A stretch of DNA of 64,000 nucleotides from NCBI RefSeq assembly GCF_036850765.1, contig NC_089496.1, positions 45,498,113 to 45,562,112 of the forward strand. Reading direction: 5' to 3'. Shown here in pieces: positions 43,321-56,890 of the stretch; the first letter of the stretch is position 1, and the number at the start of each line of letters is the position of its first letter. The notes below the pieces were generated by a model that did no database searches, had not been told where the DNA came from, and saw nothing but the letters and a program-made list of their open reading frames with translations. The position numbers were made by a program, and so were the translations under genes. Source of the stretch: Saccopteryx bilineata. Taxonomy: Eukaryota > Chordata > Mammalia > Chiroptera > Emballonuridae.

Positions 43321-46258
43321 TTTCATAGTGCCTGACGGTCTCCAGTTACACTTGAAAATACTTAACAAAAGCCTTCAGTCTGTAGGTTCAGCCTTCCCAG
43401 TGTTTGTCCCCTCCCATCTGCAGTTGAAGGTCACATTGCCCTTTAAAAACGTATGTAGTAAGTAATCTAACATTTTAGACGACAATTAATCTTTGGAACC
43501 AGAGCCAACCTCTTTCTTTTACCAGCCCCTGCCTACCCCCCTTCCCCAATCCTGCGCACCTCCTTTCTTCACCCTGTCCCCTCAGTACGGCCCCCAGCCC
43601 CCGATTCCCTTTCAGGGTCGCTTCTTGAGTGGAGCCTGGGCCTGGGAAGTGTTTGATACCGGGTTTGAGAAAGTTGTACCAGAGAAGGGAATTTGAGAAA
43701 GAAACACAGTTAAGAAAAAGGAAATTGGGAAAGAAAACCAAAAAAAAAAAAGGGGGGGGGAGGGCAGGAACAAAGGGTGACATCTTTTTGTCTTCTCTCT
43801 CCTGCTGACACGAAGTTGTGCAGCAGAGGGACCCCCCTTTCTGACAACCCTTACTCAGTCTGCCCCCTTCTGAACCACAATCAACTTTGCTTTTCTTATT
43901 TCTCCTTCCTCTGTGCTCCGCTCTAAAAGACTGATCAGAGGAAAGGACCCTACAAAAGTTCAACATCCAATGACCTCGATCCCAAAGCCAGCTCTAGCAC
44001 TTAAAAGCTGTTAAGTCAGTTATTCAAAGAGATTTCCTTACCTGCAGGTGGGCGCTAACGGTGCAGATGGTCCCCAGCTCCCAGGGATGAAATGAGAGGC
44101 CGCGCGTGCAAACCCACTGGAAACTGCAAAATGCTAACTCACAAGTGAGGCATCACTGTTATCTCTGAATGCAGTGCTGCAGATGCCGTGACATGCGGTC
44201 ACCTCTTCTCACCAAATGTCCTCAGATTTCCCGGAGAAGGGGGTGGGTGGTACAGTCTGGTACGGTGGTGAGGCGGACCGTTTTATGTTTTAGGAGGAAA
44301 GCTGGAATTTAAAATCGCCAACCAGAGCTGTTTCTGAATCTCATGAGGACGCGAACTCACTTTGGAGCCTTCCTGTTCTGCTGTCCTGGGATGGGCCACC
44401 TGAGTGAATCCTTCTGTTTGATAAGCGGAGTAAGAAGAAGCACCCGTTACTCTGGCAGAAGGAGCAACAGGACTCGTGTTGGTCCGTTTTGTCCTGTTTG
44501 CTTGACGAGGGCTCGGGGCTTCAACTCTGCAGGCAGGTGGGGTCCTGCTACCAAAACGAGTGGCTCAGGAGCTGGACCCAGAAGATCCAGGCTTCAAGCT
44601 CCGAGCTTTTATTCGGCGGTTGTCTGGATAGAGGCCTGCTCTCTTCCCCTCACTTGCCAAGGAAGCATGTAGCTCAGTTGATGCTGGCAAGCATCTTACG
44701 ACCACAAGGGCCTTCTGCCCGAGGATAAAACCAACTGGCAGAGCACAGGGTTGAGAGATTCCGGAGAAACTGAACCGGAGCTCTGCTAGAACTGTGCCTG
44801 AAGCCTACGCTGGTTACCAGAACCAGTGAGTCACCTCCACTGTCTAAGCCAGTTTATGTTGGGCTTCATAGTGCTAGATACTGAGGGCAAGGTCATCCTG
44901 AGCGGTCCAGAGCTGGAAAGTTCCTGGAGGGGCAGTGGGAACATCACGTGGCATTTAGGAAGCTCGGGGACAGGAAGCTACTCCAGCCCCTTAATCTTCC
45001 CCACTGAGGCTCCCAGTTGTGTGCGTGCCTGGGACAGGCTGAGGAGGGTTAAGGCCCGCTGCTGAAAGGGACACAGCTGGAGGCTGGTGTCACAACCAGG
45101 CCTGAGAGGTCACAAAGGAAGGACGGCCGGAGTGGGTCCTAGCATGGGTGTGTGGAGGAAATTGTGTCACTAGGCTGACGGATGTCAATGTGGTGTATGA
45201 TTATGCCTATGTTCGGCTTTAGCAGATGCTGCCAAACCACTCTCCAAAGTGGGTTTGCCAGTTTACATAGCCAGCATCGGCGCTTGAGAGTTCCCAGGGC
45301 CTTTGACTTTGACTTTGCTCACAGGCTCGTAAATGAGGTGTTCTGCTTTTTACCGGAGCGTGGCAGTTTTCAAACAGCAAATTAAAAGGTTGCTGCTAGA
45401 TTCAGACATGCCAAAAATGTATACACACATACACACCACCACACAAAAGCATAAGCATTCAAGTACGATAGCGATTTGAGGTGATGGTGTAGAGGTGAAT
45501 GCATTTCAACGGTCTTAATTAAGTTATAAAAAAATGCAAGTGTAACCCAAGTGACTGAGACCCTGCTGTGTCTAACCTGTCCTTCATGAAACAGGAATAT
45601 CTCGGCACTCCATCAAAATGTCCCTGCCTTACACATAGTGGTGGAGCTGGGGCGGGAGTGTGTGGGGAGTGGGGAGAGTGTGGGGAGAGGGTGTGAGTGG
45701 TGTGTGTGGGGGGGCAGATGGTGAACGGGTGAGAAATGGTAAGAAAGGTGGTTTTCTACTAGCAGCCCGTCAAAAATGTTCCACTACATTAAACTACTCC
45801 ATATACGTTGATGAAACAGGCAGTAAGGTTTCATGAAATCTCCACTAATACTTTGCTTTCATTCAATGAACATTTACTGAATGCCAACCTATGCGAGGCA
45901 CAAGACGATGATTTTTTTTTCAAAGGTCGCTGTCTCAGGTAGGTCACAAATCAATGGAGGAAAACAGAAGTGTTTTCTGGACTTGCCCCAGAAATGCCAA
46001 CCAACTCTAACTGAGAAAAATAACAAGCACAATAATAAGTTCCAAAGCAATTTAGGAATATGAAAGAGCATACAGTGTGTGGGTGATCCTGGAGGCAAAA
46101 ATATAGAAGTTATTCTTCCATCTCTGAAAACAGCTTGCTCATTGTCCGTTTCTCTAATGCTACCAAAATACTTAAATATTCGTTGGTATTTTATTAGTAA
46201 ATAACAAAATGAGGGAGCATTTTAAAGGCTCTTAATATAGCATTCTAGAGAAGAGAGG
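43321..46258. other. Intergenic sequence with weak repeat traces
   Basis: No gene. An A-run/G-run lies at 43740-43760. Parts of 44400-44870 (ACTGTCTAAGCCAGTTTATG) look like an old LTR end. Around 45180-45410, CCAAACCACTCTCCAAAGTG resembles antisense L1 3' sequence. An L2-like phrase (CAATGAACATTTACTGAATG) lies near 45864. None is firm. Confidence 0.35.
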
Positions 46259-46470
46259 ATGGCACAGACCACGGAGCCAGGCAGACTGTATGGGTTTCAG
46301 GTCTGGAACCCACTATGGACTAGCTGTGTGACCTTGGGCATGCTACCTACCCTCTCTGAGTCTCAGTTTTCTCATCTGTCAAATTAGTACTTATCTCACC
46401 GTGTCATTGTAAGGATTAAATGAAACAATGTCTAACACTTATGGAGTACTAAATGCCTGCCATTATTATT
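46259..46470 (+). mobile_element. MIR element
   Basis: AGCTGTGTGACCTTGGGC, TGAGTCTCAGTTTTCTCATC and GTAAGGATTAAATGAAAC are near-consensus MIR phrases in sense order. Confidence 0.8.
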
Positions 46471-47671
46471 TTCTAAACATGAATAGACTTCTGGAATTTC
46501 AACCATTCAGAAAGAGCTACGTGTTCAGTCGGTTCTGGATTGACCAGGAAGGAGGTCAGCGGTTTGCTGAAATCCACCCGTGTCTGACCGGTCCGGGAGA
46601 CAGATGTGACATATGCTGTCCTGGCTCAGGTCCACTGCCTGCCCTCCCTGGACAGTGACACTGAGGGGATTTGCAACCAGAGAGCCTGGATTTCCTCTCT
46701 GACACTGATGGAGGGAATTCTACACCTTTATGATAGTTATGGCATGGTCAATTGTTCATTTGGCCAGATATTCTCTCTGCCTGTTCCATATGCTTATTTA
46801 TAAGTGAGACAAGTAATATGCCCCTTTATTAATTTTAACCCTCTCTCTGTCAAGCTCTGCAGGATACCTCCTCCCCACTGCCCAGGAATCTAGCTCTCTG
46901 TGATGCTCACCACTGCAGCCCTTCCAGTTGTATCCTCCTTCGGCCTTCTCCAATATTCCTGCTCCTCCGAGTCCCTCCCAGGGCATTCCTCTCTTCCTGC
47001 CTCTGCGCCATTTTTGGGAGCCTCTCCCTCTTTCCCTCAGTTTTGAAATGATGCTAAAAACAACCAGGACTGGCCCCACCAGACACATTAAAAGTAATAA
47101 TTAAAGGCCGATTTAAAGTGCTATATAAATGTGAACTAATATTTATATAGTTCTATATAAATAGTGAACTAGTATTTATATATTATTATATAATTGCTTT
47201 GAAACAATAAAAGGGTACATTTTACTGCTTTTATTGCAATATGGGTTACCTGCCTCATTTGTACGTGCAAAGTCTACCTCCTAAGTACTAAATTCACCCT
47301 GCAACATTTGGAAATATGGATTATCAGGGCCATTTGTTATCTTGACTAACCACTTAGCACCTGCTTTTAAGTGTCTAGGACTGTTGCTTATCTCTCTGCA
47401 ACTGTCAACTCCAATCTCAAAGCCGTACTGGAGAACTTTAGATGGTCTTCCCCCCACAAAAGTTTTAACATATGAGTCAGAAAATATAACACTATACTGA
47501 ATGCAAATTTGCTAAGGTGCTCTTCAGAAAAGCAGGAGGGATGAAACAATTCACAGGAGGTCCCGCTGCAGTCCGTACCACCTCTGCTCTGGGGAAGGTT
47601 TGTCCTAAAGCTGAAGACACTTCCATTTCAGGGCCCTGAAACTTGCACCTTCCAAGTCCTGTGTATGATGC
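46471..47671. other. Intergenic sequence, no gene
   Basis: No gene or clear repeat; an AT-rich patch with TATATAA-type words lies at 47120-47200. Confidence 0.4.
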
Positions 47672-47686
47672 TGTATTCTTTTTCTT

Positions 47687-47935
47687 TCTTTTTTTTCTAA
47701 ATTTATTTTTATTTATTCACTTTAGAGAGGAGAGAGAGAGGGAAAGAGAGAGACAGAGAGAGAGACAGAGAGAGAGACAGAGAGAGAAGAGAGAGAGAGG
47801 AGAGAGAGACAGGGGGGAGGAGCTGGAAGCATCAACTCCCATATGTGCCTTGACAAGGCAAGCCCAGGGTTTCAAACCGGCAACCTCAGCATTTCCAGGT
47901 CGATGATTTATCCACTGCACCACCATAGGTCAGGC
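47687..47935 (-). mobile_element. Rhin-type SINE, short form
   Basis: Near-complete antisense copy with a long GA-rich stretch. TGTATTCTTTTTCTT is repeated perfectly at 47672-47686 and 47938-47952. Confidence 0.92.
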
Positions 47936-48293
47936 CATGTATTCTTTTTCTTAAAGAGTCCCCCCCCCCAATTGTATAAGCATCAAGCTCCACAAAGCCT
48001 AACATCCCCTGTTGGTGCCAATAGTAATGGTTACACACAATACTGGCACTGGGGGCAGCTGCAATGTGTTCTGTGCTTAGTGTCGATCTCTGTCTTGTTG
48101 AAGATTGTGGACTACTTGGTCCAAATGTTCATGGACTTGCTGACCTACAGCCTAGGAAACCGTCTCCATCTCTGTTAGGCAGTCCCTGTGGGATGTGAAA
48201 TCATTCCCCAAACTTCTTTAGAATCCTGCAGATTTGAGAAGACTAGCTCAGGCACAAGGGAGAGAAACCATTTTTAGAAGCTATTCCTTTAGT

Positions 48294-48543
48294 CCAAGGT
48301 TTTCAACCTCAGCACTATTGACATTTTGGGTCAATATTCCGTGTTTGGGAGTGGGGGAGGAGGAGGCTATCCTGTGTACTATAGGATGCTTAGCAACCTC
48401 CTAACTTCTATGTACTAGGTGCTAATATCAACTCCTTCCACCCCACAAACCCCTTCCCCCACCAAGTTGTGACAACCAAAAGCGCCTTCAGACATTGCAA
48501 ATGACCCCTTCAGCAAAATGTCCTCTGTTCAAAAACATCTGCT
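48294..48543. mobile_element. MER20-like hAT element
   Basis: TTTCAACCTCAGCACTATTG, GACATTTTGGGTCAATATT and AAGTTGTGACAACCAAAAG match MER20 in order. Confidence 0.8.
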
Positions 48544-48659
48544 TAATGGAATATTCCAGCAAATACTCCAAGATGGAAATCTTCCTTTTTTCTTGAATAA
48601 CAAGATGGATGTCTTGCTGCACACTGACTGGCAAGACTTCCTCCACTCCAATGCAGGCA

Positions 48660-50665
48660 GGACTTTTGATTGACAAGTTCAAAAACTAATTGTTTATTCA
48701 CAGATGACAGGATCTCATACATGGAAAAACCTAAGGAATTCATACACATGCAAAAAAAAAATCTATTCGAATTAATAAATGAGTTCAGCAAGATTGCAGG
48801 ATACACGATCAATATGCATATGCAAGAATCAATTCTATTTCCCTATACTAACAGTGAATAATTGAAAATGGAATTAAGAAAACAATTCCATTTACAATAG
48901 CATCAGAAGGAACAAAGTACTTAGGAATAAATTTTTAAAAAGACATGCAAAGTGTGAACACAGAAAACTATGACATAAAACATTGTTGAAAGAAATGAAA
49001 GAGGCCTAGCTGAATGGAAAAACATCTCAGTGGAAAACTTAATGGTGTTAAGATGGCAATATTCTTCAAATTGATCTATAGCAATACAAATTTATCAGCT
49101 TAATTCCTTTTTAAAAATCCTGGAGGCCATTTTTTTTTTGCAGGAATTTACAAGTTGATCCTACAATTTATATGGAAATTTAGAGGACCCAGAATAGTCA
49201 AAACAATCTTTAAAAAGTAGAAAAAAGTTGAAGGACTAACACTTCTCAATTCCAAAATTACTACAAAATTGCATAAATCAAGTCAGTGTGGTTCTGGCAT
49301 AAGGATAGACATATTGATGAATGGAATAGAATTGAGAGCTTACATTTATAACCCAGTGATTTTCAACAAGAATGCCAAGACAATTCAATGAGGAGAATAA
49401 TAGTCTTTTCAACAAATGGTGTTGGGACAACTGCCCAGTAATAGCCACATGAAAAGAATGAAGTTGGACCCCTACCTCATACTATATACAAAAATTAATT
49501 CAAAATGGATCAAAGTCCTAAATGTAAGAGCTAAAACTATAAAATAGAAGAAAACATAAAAGTAAATCTTGGGTTAGGCCACAGTTTCTCAGATTTCACT
49601 CCAAAAGTACCAGCAACGAGAGAAAGAATGGATTAAATTGGACTTAATCAAAACTAAATTAAAATTTTTGTACTTCAAAAGACACCAGCAAAAAAAAAAA
49701 AAAAAGAGAGAAAAGTTCAGCCACACATAGAAAATGTTTGCAAATTATATATCTAATGAGAGTTGATTTAAGAATATATAAAGAATTCTTACAACTCAAC
49801 AATAGAAAGACAAATAATCCAACTTAAATAGAGGCAAAAGATTTGAATTGACTTTTCCCCAAAGAAAAGGCCAATAAGCACATGAAAAGATGCTCACCAT
49901 CATTAACTGTCAGGAACATGCAAATCAAACCACAGCTGAGATACCACTTCACTCTCACTGAGATGGCGGTAATTAAAAAAAAACAAAAACAGAAAACAGA
50001 CAATAACAAGTGTTGACAAGGATGTGAAAGCATTGGAATCCTCATACATTGTTGGTGCTCATGTAAGATGGTTCAGTTGCTTTCAAAAACAGTTTTATAG
50101 TTCCTCAGATGTTAAGCATAGAGTTACAATGACCCAGCAATTCCAGTCTTAGGTACTGAATTGACATTTCAGAATAAAATATGAGAAATATGAATGAGAC
50201 TTGAAAATATATGCTCGCAAAAAAACCAGACACAAATGTGCATTGCAGCATTCTTCATAATAAACAAAAAGTGGAAACAGCCTAAATGTACATCTATTGA
50301 TGAATAGATAAACATAATGTGGTTTACCCATGTAATTAAATATTATTCAGCAATAAAAACGAGCGAGGTACTAATATGAGCAATAAAAATGATGAACCTT
50401 AAAACCATTTTGCTAAGTGAAAGAAGTCAGTCACAACTGACCATATATAATGTGATTCCATTAAATGAAATGTTTATAATAGGCAAACCTATAGAAGCAG
50501 AAATGATTAATATTTGTCAGAGATTGGGGGAAGGAGGCAGTGGGAAGTGCCCACCATTGAATGGGCATGGGATTTCTTTGGGGATGATAAAAATGTTCTG
50601 GAATAGCGGTGATGGTTGCACAACCTTGTGAATTGTAGACTTAAAAATAATCTAAAAAAATAAAA
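48660..50665 (+). mobile_element. L1 3' fragment (end of ORF2 plus 3' UTR)
   Basis: This is a 5'-truncated LINE-1 in sense orientation. TTGTTTATTCACAGATGACA marks the reverse-transcriptase part of ORF2, and GGTGTTGGGACAACTG and AATGGATCAAAGTCCTAAAT mark its C-terminal region. The 3' UTR includes GGTGATGGTTGCACAACC and ends near 50665. Stops and frameshifts break the frame throughout, so it is inactive. It gives the longest single LINE remnant in the window. Confidence 0.85.
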
Positions 50666-51077
50666 ACCAAAACAGCCAATTATTTGGAGAGAAGCAGGAT
50701 TGCCACAGGAACTTCATCGGAGAGGGCTGTATTGAGAAGGAAAGGCCATGGGAAAGTAATCCAGCCGAACGTGGTCAGGGGAAGAGAAATGCCTTACTGC
50801 ATTACGATGGCTGTCTCTGCCAATGGGAAAAGGACTGGCAGTCTGCCTCCTCCAATTCTTCCCGCATTGTCCGCACTCTGAGTTAGTCTGATGAAACTTT
50901 AATATAGCACAGGAGGGTGTCACTGATAAAATACCCAGAGAAGACCCCAAAAACACTTGCTGATAGAGTATAATATGCCACATGTAAGGAGCAGCAGATG
51001 CGTGCTAAGGACTGCTTGCCTCCTTCATTCCCATAACGAAGTTGAGGTTCCTATTCAGGAACTGGAAGTGGACGGCC

Positions 51078-51440
51078 TTAATCCATTCAGCCTGTTATAA
51101 CAGAATACCCACCCAGACTGGGTAGCTTATGGACAACAGAAAATTTATGTCTCGCTGTTCTGGGGCTGGAAGTCCAAGACCCTGCCTCTGGCCAGTTCAG
51201 CGTCTAGTGAGGGCCTCTTCCTGGTTCATAAGTAGCTGTCTTCTCATTGTACCCTCGCATGGCAGAAGGAATGGAAGGGCTCTCTGGGGTGTCTTTTGCA
51301 AAGGCACTAATCTCACAATTGGGGTTCCACCTTCTGACCTAATCATCCCCCAAAAGCCCACCCCCCAAATACCATCATTTTGGGGATGATGTTTCAACAT
51401 ATGAATTTTGAGAGGCACAAGAATTCAGCTGACAGCACAG
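51078..51440 (-). mobile_element. ERVL-MaLR LTR (MST/THE-type), antisense
   Basis: Phrases such as GACTGGGTAGCTTATGGAC, TCTGGGGCTGGAAGTCC, GGTTCATAAGTAGCTGTC and CAACATATGAATTTTGAG match the reverse of an MST/THE-type LTR in order. No internal MaLR sequence is attached, so it is solo. Confidence 0.75.
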
Positions 51441-51649
51441 ACCTTGTTCCTGCTTTTTACCCATTGTGGAGATCTACTTCCTTTTGTGGTTTGCCCCCTG
51501 TTAATTACATTAGATTCAGGGCGGCCCTTTTTGTGGTTTATCTAAAATACAGAAAAGAAAAAAGTTAAAAACAACAACAACAAAAAGTCCACACATCCAA
51601 ATCTGTACCCTTGTGGAACTTACATTCTGGTGACTAGATGCTAAGCCTT

Positions 51650-51835
51650 TTTCTGGGGGACTTATTTACACTCATTAAACTCTCGTGGCAACTGTATGAC
51701 ATAGCTACTATGACAATCTCCATGACCAGTGAGGAATGCTGAGGCCCAGGGAGGCCTCATTATGTGCCGGAGCTCACACAGCAAAGGGAGGGCCACAGTT
51801 TGAACCCCAGCAACTGACTCTAGGGATCAAGCACT
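51650..51835 (-). mobile_element. MIR fragment, antisense
   Basis: GAATGCTGAGGCCCAGGGAGG and CGGAGCTCACACAGCAAAG are antisense MIR phrases. Confidence 0.65.
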
Positions 51836-52344
51836 GAACCATAATTCTCATGGTTTCCAAACTGTGTGCCAAGGTACCCCAGAAGGCCACTGTGAACTAA
51901 AGCCCACTGCAGGAGCTTTTAATTTTTGAGGGAAACACAGAGACACCTATCAGATACCACATAAACTCCCACTAGTAAGTTGTTCGGAACTAAACTAATA
52001 AATCGAGCCTGCAGGTATTTCTTTAGATGCAGCAGCATGGTAAAATAAGACTAGTATGTCTAGCAAATATTGTGCTCAAGGCAGGGTGAACTGAAACAGT
52101 TTGGGCACTTCTGTATAATACTATTGTCCATCGACATGTCTGGCACCCCTCTAGGCCATATGCTCTTCCAGGCAGCATGGCCCATAGTAGGCCCACCAAA
52201 ATGTTCGTGGAATGGATGAATGAAGAGTAGAACACAAGTAAACGGGAGACGTACATGTGGCTGAGAGCCGAGATACAGGTCAGTAGCGGGACAATGGAGA
52301 GAGAATGGCAGAAGAGGGTGGAACACCTGGGGGATATCACACGG
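51836..52344. other. Intergenic sequence with an L2-like trace
   Basis: No gene. CCCATAGTAGGCCCACC followed by GGAATGGATGAATGAA near 52180-52225 resembles the very end of L2. Confidence 0.35.
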
Positions 52345-52600
52345 AGGCAGTAGAGTGAAGCAACAAAGCCTGTGTTCTCTGAAGCCAGACCACCTGGCTT
52401 TGAATCCCGGCTCTGCCACAGACTCACTGCGGTCCTGGACAAGTTACTTCACTTCTCCGGGCCTCAGTTTTCTCATCCATGAAATGGAGTTAAAGTAAAA
52501 TTGTTGGCACAGCTTAGATGCATCTACATGAATAGACTTTTTAGAATAGTGTCTAAGCACATAGTATTTGTGACATATGGGCTGTCTGCTATTAGTATTA
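52345..52600 (+). mobile_element. MIR element
   Basis: GGCTTTGAATCCCGGCTC, GGGCCTCAGTTTTCTCATCC and TAAGCACATAGTATTTGTG follow MIR order. Confidence 0.75.
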
Positions 52601-52664
52601 TTTGGGTTCTATTCAACCAAGTTTATTCTTTCTAAGAGGAGAGAAGACTAGTAGCCCAGCTGGT

Positions 52665-52795
52665 GGCAGCTAAGGTGACACGTTGCCCTAGTTTGCCTGG
52701 GATGGAAAGGTGTCCCTGGAGAAGAGACTTGCAGTGCTAAAACTGGGGGGGGGGGGAGTCCTGGGCAAACTGGGACAGGCTGGTTAGCCTGGTAG
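52665..52795. mobile_element. Possible old hAT (Tip100-like) fragment
   Basis: The left part TAAGGTGACACGTTGCCC and the central GTCCTGGGCAAACTGGGAC recall an old mammalian hAT-Tip100-type MER family. Ends are poorly preserved. Confidence 0.3.
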
Positions 52796-54049
52796 CAGCT
52801 CATCTCTTCATTTTCACCGGAAGTTTGACTGCAGGCTGTTCCTGGTGCAGGAGGCGTCACTTCCTTGGCAAGTCCAGAGGAGGCGACAGTGAAGGAGTCA
52901 GGTTGTTTTGCGGCTGAACAACAGAAGGCAGGAAGTGTGCAATTTAAGGCAGGAAGGCATATATGGTTTAGATTTATGTCAACACTATAAAAACAGAGAG
53001 GATCCATCACTATCTACCTCTACAAGGCACCATGCTGCTCAGAACGTCTACCTCGTCAAGAGTTTGCAGAGGAGAGGAAACAGTTATACTTAATTACATT
53101 TTCTAGATAATTGGCATGACTCAGAGATTACTGAACCAATAGTGAATATATATACCAAAAAGTCTCCCTCTACTCCTGTGCCCTAGTCAGTCAGCTCCCA
53201 ACACAGAGAGGTCATCCTTCTAGAGTTTTTTGAGGCACGTACAATAAAGTAGAAACATATATTCATATCAGGTGACCTTAAAAATGGATGCAAGCATTCC
53301 GGAGAAGCTACACTTTTAATAAATGGGCAACTGAGAGCCAATCTCACAAAGACTGTTCACTGCAGGGTCCACTGAGAAATTGGGGTTTGGGGATCTGGGG
53401 ACCTGAGGATGGGACGACATCAAAGCCCAGCCTTCACAGACGACATCGCTGTCTCTCCACTGTCTCACCTCCATATAAGGACTGTAATATTTTACTTTTT
53501 CGTTTGTTGAGATTCACAGCTTTTTTTTTTATATATATATGGATTGGTCCCCACTTTTTCAATATTGTTGTTGGTTTTCATTTCATTTGTATTCCCTTTG
53601 TCATATTACCAGTTCAGGATGTTTGACAAGCACCCTCGGAGATAATATCATTCTCCCCTGTTATCTCAGTTTCTAAGTGGTGGTTTTGGTTTTGTTATGA
53701 CTCATTTTATATTTAGGCACATGTCAGTTCCTCTACAGAAGTTGTGCTGGGCAGAGAAAGAAGAGGCTGTAGGTGTGGGTCGGGTTTACCCAGACATTTT
53801 TTCTAACCCTCTGCCTGTACCCCCTCATGTCATCACCCCTCACCCTTCTGATTGCCATTCTATGTCTTCTCACTCTCCCTCTTTTATGTTTAACTCCTCA
53901 GCTGTCAACACCTCCATCTGGGTTCACTTACATTCTGAATGCATTACCTCCTTTAGAATTGCACTGAGTGAGGGTCAGCTTGCAATAAATTGTCTGTTTT
54001 CGTTTCTTTCCAAAGGTCTTTATTGCTCTCTTTATTGAAAGTTATTTTC
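52796..54049. other. Intergenic sequence, no gene
   Basis: No gene or clear repeat; a T-run and (AT)n lie at 53521-53541. Confidence 0.4.
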
Positions 54050-55060
54050 ACTGGGAAATAAATAGAATTCTATATTGGCAGCTATTTTCTTTCAGCACAG
54101 GGAAAATATCATCTCTATTAAATGTGTATTAGACCTTCTCCTCTCTATCCCACGCCTCTTCATCTCTCTTCCATTTTCCCCATTGTTTTCTCTAGCTATG
54201 TTCTGAACGTTTTCTTTGTCTAATGCCTCTCTTAACCCCATTTATTAAGTTTTTAATTTGATTTACTAGTTTCATTTCTAGACATTTAATTTAGTTCTTT
54301 TTCAAATATCCTAGATCACTTTCTATATTTTCTCTATCTTCAGACATGATCAAACTGGTGTCTAATAATTCCAATACCTCAGTTATTTGTGAGGTCTGTT
54401 TCTATTTTCTGATGTTTCCGCTTTCTCACTCACGATGCCTAATTTCCTTGGGTGCTTGGTTATTTTTGACTGTGTTCTTCTCATTGCCTTTGAAAATTAT
54501 ATGAGGGATGCTTGGAGGCTCAGAATAGAGATGCTCCTTTCAGAGACGATTTGTCTTTGCCGTTGCCATATACATAACTGTACTGTCAGTCTAGGATTAC
54601 TTAAACCAAACACATCACTTGAAGTTCCTCAGGAACCTCAGAATTGGGTTTTCCCCTCTCTGCTCAGCCCAGCATAAAGGCAACTTCCTTTGCATTTTCC
54701 CGGTCGGGGTCAGTGCTGCTTTACTTCTGGTCTGGTCTCACCTTGGGGATCCTTCTTATTGTGTGGGTGATTGTCCTCTTCTGGGATGGGCTTGACACTT
54801 TGATTTCCTTTTCACCCTAATAAATAGAAGTCAAAATTGTTAGGATTGACAAGTGATCTCAGGACATAAGTGGCTCCTGAACTCAGCTCTGTGTTTTCTT
54901 GGTTTTGCTTAGATATCTTTTTTATTTGTCAGATTGTCCTTGTCTTAAGGGATATATTTAAATGTTTTATCCAGTATTTTTCATTGCTTTCAGTGGATGG
55001 GTTGATCTGAATAATCTAGCTTGCCATTATCAAAAATAGTAGTGTAACACCTATTATTTT
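54050..55060. mobile_element. Possible old L1 3' UTR-like sequence
   Basis: The T-rich block with GTGTCTAATAATTCCAATACC and GAGGTCTGTTTCTATTTTC resembles an old L1 3' UTR. No ORF remains. The call is from memory of the family and weak. Confidence 0.3.
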
Positions 55061-55138
55061 TAAACACTTGCATACTTTTCTACTATATGCATAAACCAAG
55101 CTAATTAAACCACTCTCCTATGATGAATATTTGTTTCT

Positions 55139-55473
55139 GTTTTTTTTTTAACAGAGACAGAGAGAGTCAGAGAGAGGGATAGACGGAGACAGACAGACAG
55201 AAACGGAGAGATGAGAAGCATCAATCATTAGTTTTTCGCTGCACATTGCAACACCTTAGTTGTTCATTGATTGCTTTCTCATATGTGCCTTGACTGCAGG
55301 CCTTCAGCAGACTGAGTAACCCCTTGCTCGAGCCAGCAACCTTGGGTCCAAGCTGGTGAGCTTTGCTGAAACCAGATGAGCCCACGCTCAAGTTGGTGAC
55401 CTTGGGGTCTCGAACCTGGGTTGTCGGCATCCCAGTCTGACGCTCTATCCACTGTGCCACAACCTGGTCAGGC
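55139..55473 (-). mobile_element. Rhin-type SINE, long form
   Basis: Complete antisense copy: CAATCATTAGTTTTTCGCTG, CATATGTGCCTTGACTGC, CTCGAACCTGGGTTGTC and GTGCCACAACCTGGTCAGGC. TATTTGTTTCT (55128-55138) recurs directly after the head. Confidence 0.9.
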
Positions 55474-56050
55474 TATTTGTTTCTAATTTTTTTTGATATT
55501 ATGAATAATACTTCAATGAATGAATTTTTATATTAACCATTTATATATTGTATTAAAAAATATAGTACAAGAATAAATAATAATACAAGAATAAACTGTA
55601 TTTCATGTAATCATAACTGTAAACCTACCTTTGCCCCACCCTGTATCTATATAAATACTCAGATATATACATCCATTCATTTTTCTGTTTGGTAAGTGCT
55701 CAGAAGTGGATTTCAAGATCAGAAGGTATTATACATTTTTACTTTTGACAGCTATCAATAAGTTATACTCAAATGCACTAACAAGGTATGAAAATTTCAC
55801 TGTAGCCTTCCTAACTGAGCATTATAGTAATTTAGAATTTGGGAGAAGGCAATTCTTAAAGCTGTGTTCTCAAATGATATCTCAGCTTGTCTGGAAATTG
55901 TGGTCATGAGATTGTGATCAAGGAGGGGACCTGCTTGGGTTAGGCCAGGACTGGTCCTAAAATCCATGGTAAGATGGGTACTAACAGAAGGCTCAGTCAT
56001 TAACTCAAGTGCCATATTGCTTGACTTAAAACAAACAAAAAATGTTAAGT

Positions 56051-56176
56051 CACTGCCCAGGTGGCTCAGTGGATAGAGTGTCGTCTTGGCTGCCGAGGTT
56101 GCAGGTTCGATCCCCTGTCAAAGCACATATGAAAAGCAACCAGTGAATGAACAACTAAGTAAAATGAGTTGATGCT

Positions 56177-56209
<33 letters not shown>

Positions 56210-56268
56210 TTCTCCTCTCCTTCCTCTCTCTCTTGTTCTCTCAAATCAATAGAAAAAATAAGATAAAC
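56051..56268 (+). mobile_element. tRNA-derived SINE
   Basis: Head CACTGCCCAGGTGGCTC with A-box-like GTGGCTCAGTGG and B-box GGTTCGATCCC, a (CT)n stretch, then an A-rich end. Flanks TGTTAAGTC and TGTTAAGTCC support insertion. Confidence 0.82.
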
Positions 56269-56509
56269 CTGTTAAGTCCATGGAAGACAGAGATCAAGTT
56301 CAAATTTAATGTCAATGCTAATTTTCCAAAGACCTAGTGCATGGTCGGCTAGGAAATATGACTTCTCTGGCACTGAAGTTGTTAACATAGCCCTAAGTTA
56401 ATCTAGGAACTCTCATATGGGATGAGATTGTCTCTTTTGACAATGGTGTGGATATTAATTGATACAGGCTCTAATTCAGGCTACAAGAACATTTGTTAAG
56501 CAGAACCTC

Positions 56510-56890
56510 ATATCATAGGCTGAAATGTATCCTCCACAAATTCGTATGTTGAAGTTCCAACCCTATTACCTCAGACTATATTTGGAGAAATGGTCTTTAA
56601 AAGGGTACTTAAGGTTAAATGAGGTCTTTAGGGTAACCCTAATCCTTTTGGTGGGTGTTCTAATAAGAAAAGATTAGGACACAGACACACACAGTGGGAA
56701 CACCTTGTAAAGACACAAGGAGGAAAAAGTGATCACCTACAAGCCATAAAGAGGGGCCTCAGAAGGAGCCAACACTGCCAGCACCTTGAATTTGGACTTC
56801 CATCTCCAGAACTGTGAAAAATGAGTTTCTGTTGTTTAAAACATCAGTCTGTGGTACTTTGTTCTGGTAGCCATTGCAAAGGAATACAGC
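56510..56890 (+). mobile_element. ERVL-MaLR LTR (MLT1-type)
   Basis: AAATTCGTATGTTGAAGTTC, CCAACACTGCCAGCACC, CTCCAGAACTGTGAAAAATG and GTCTGTGGTACTTTGTTC match an MLT1-type LTR in sense order. Confidence 0.75.

Noticed and set aside
42628..43368. 246-aa Cys/Val-rich ORF and similar frames
   Set aside because: Direct translation of the CA-rich microsatellite.
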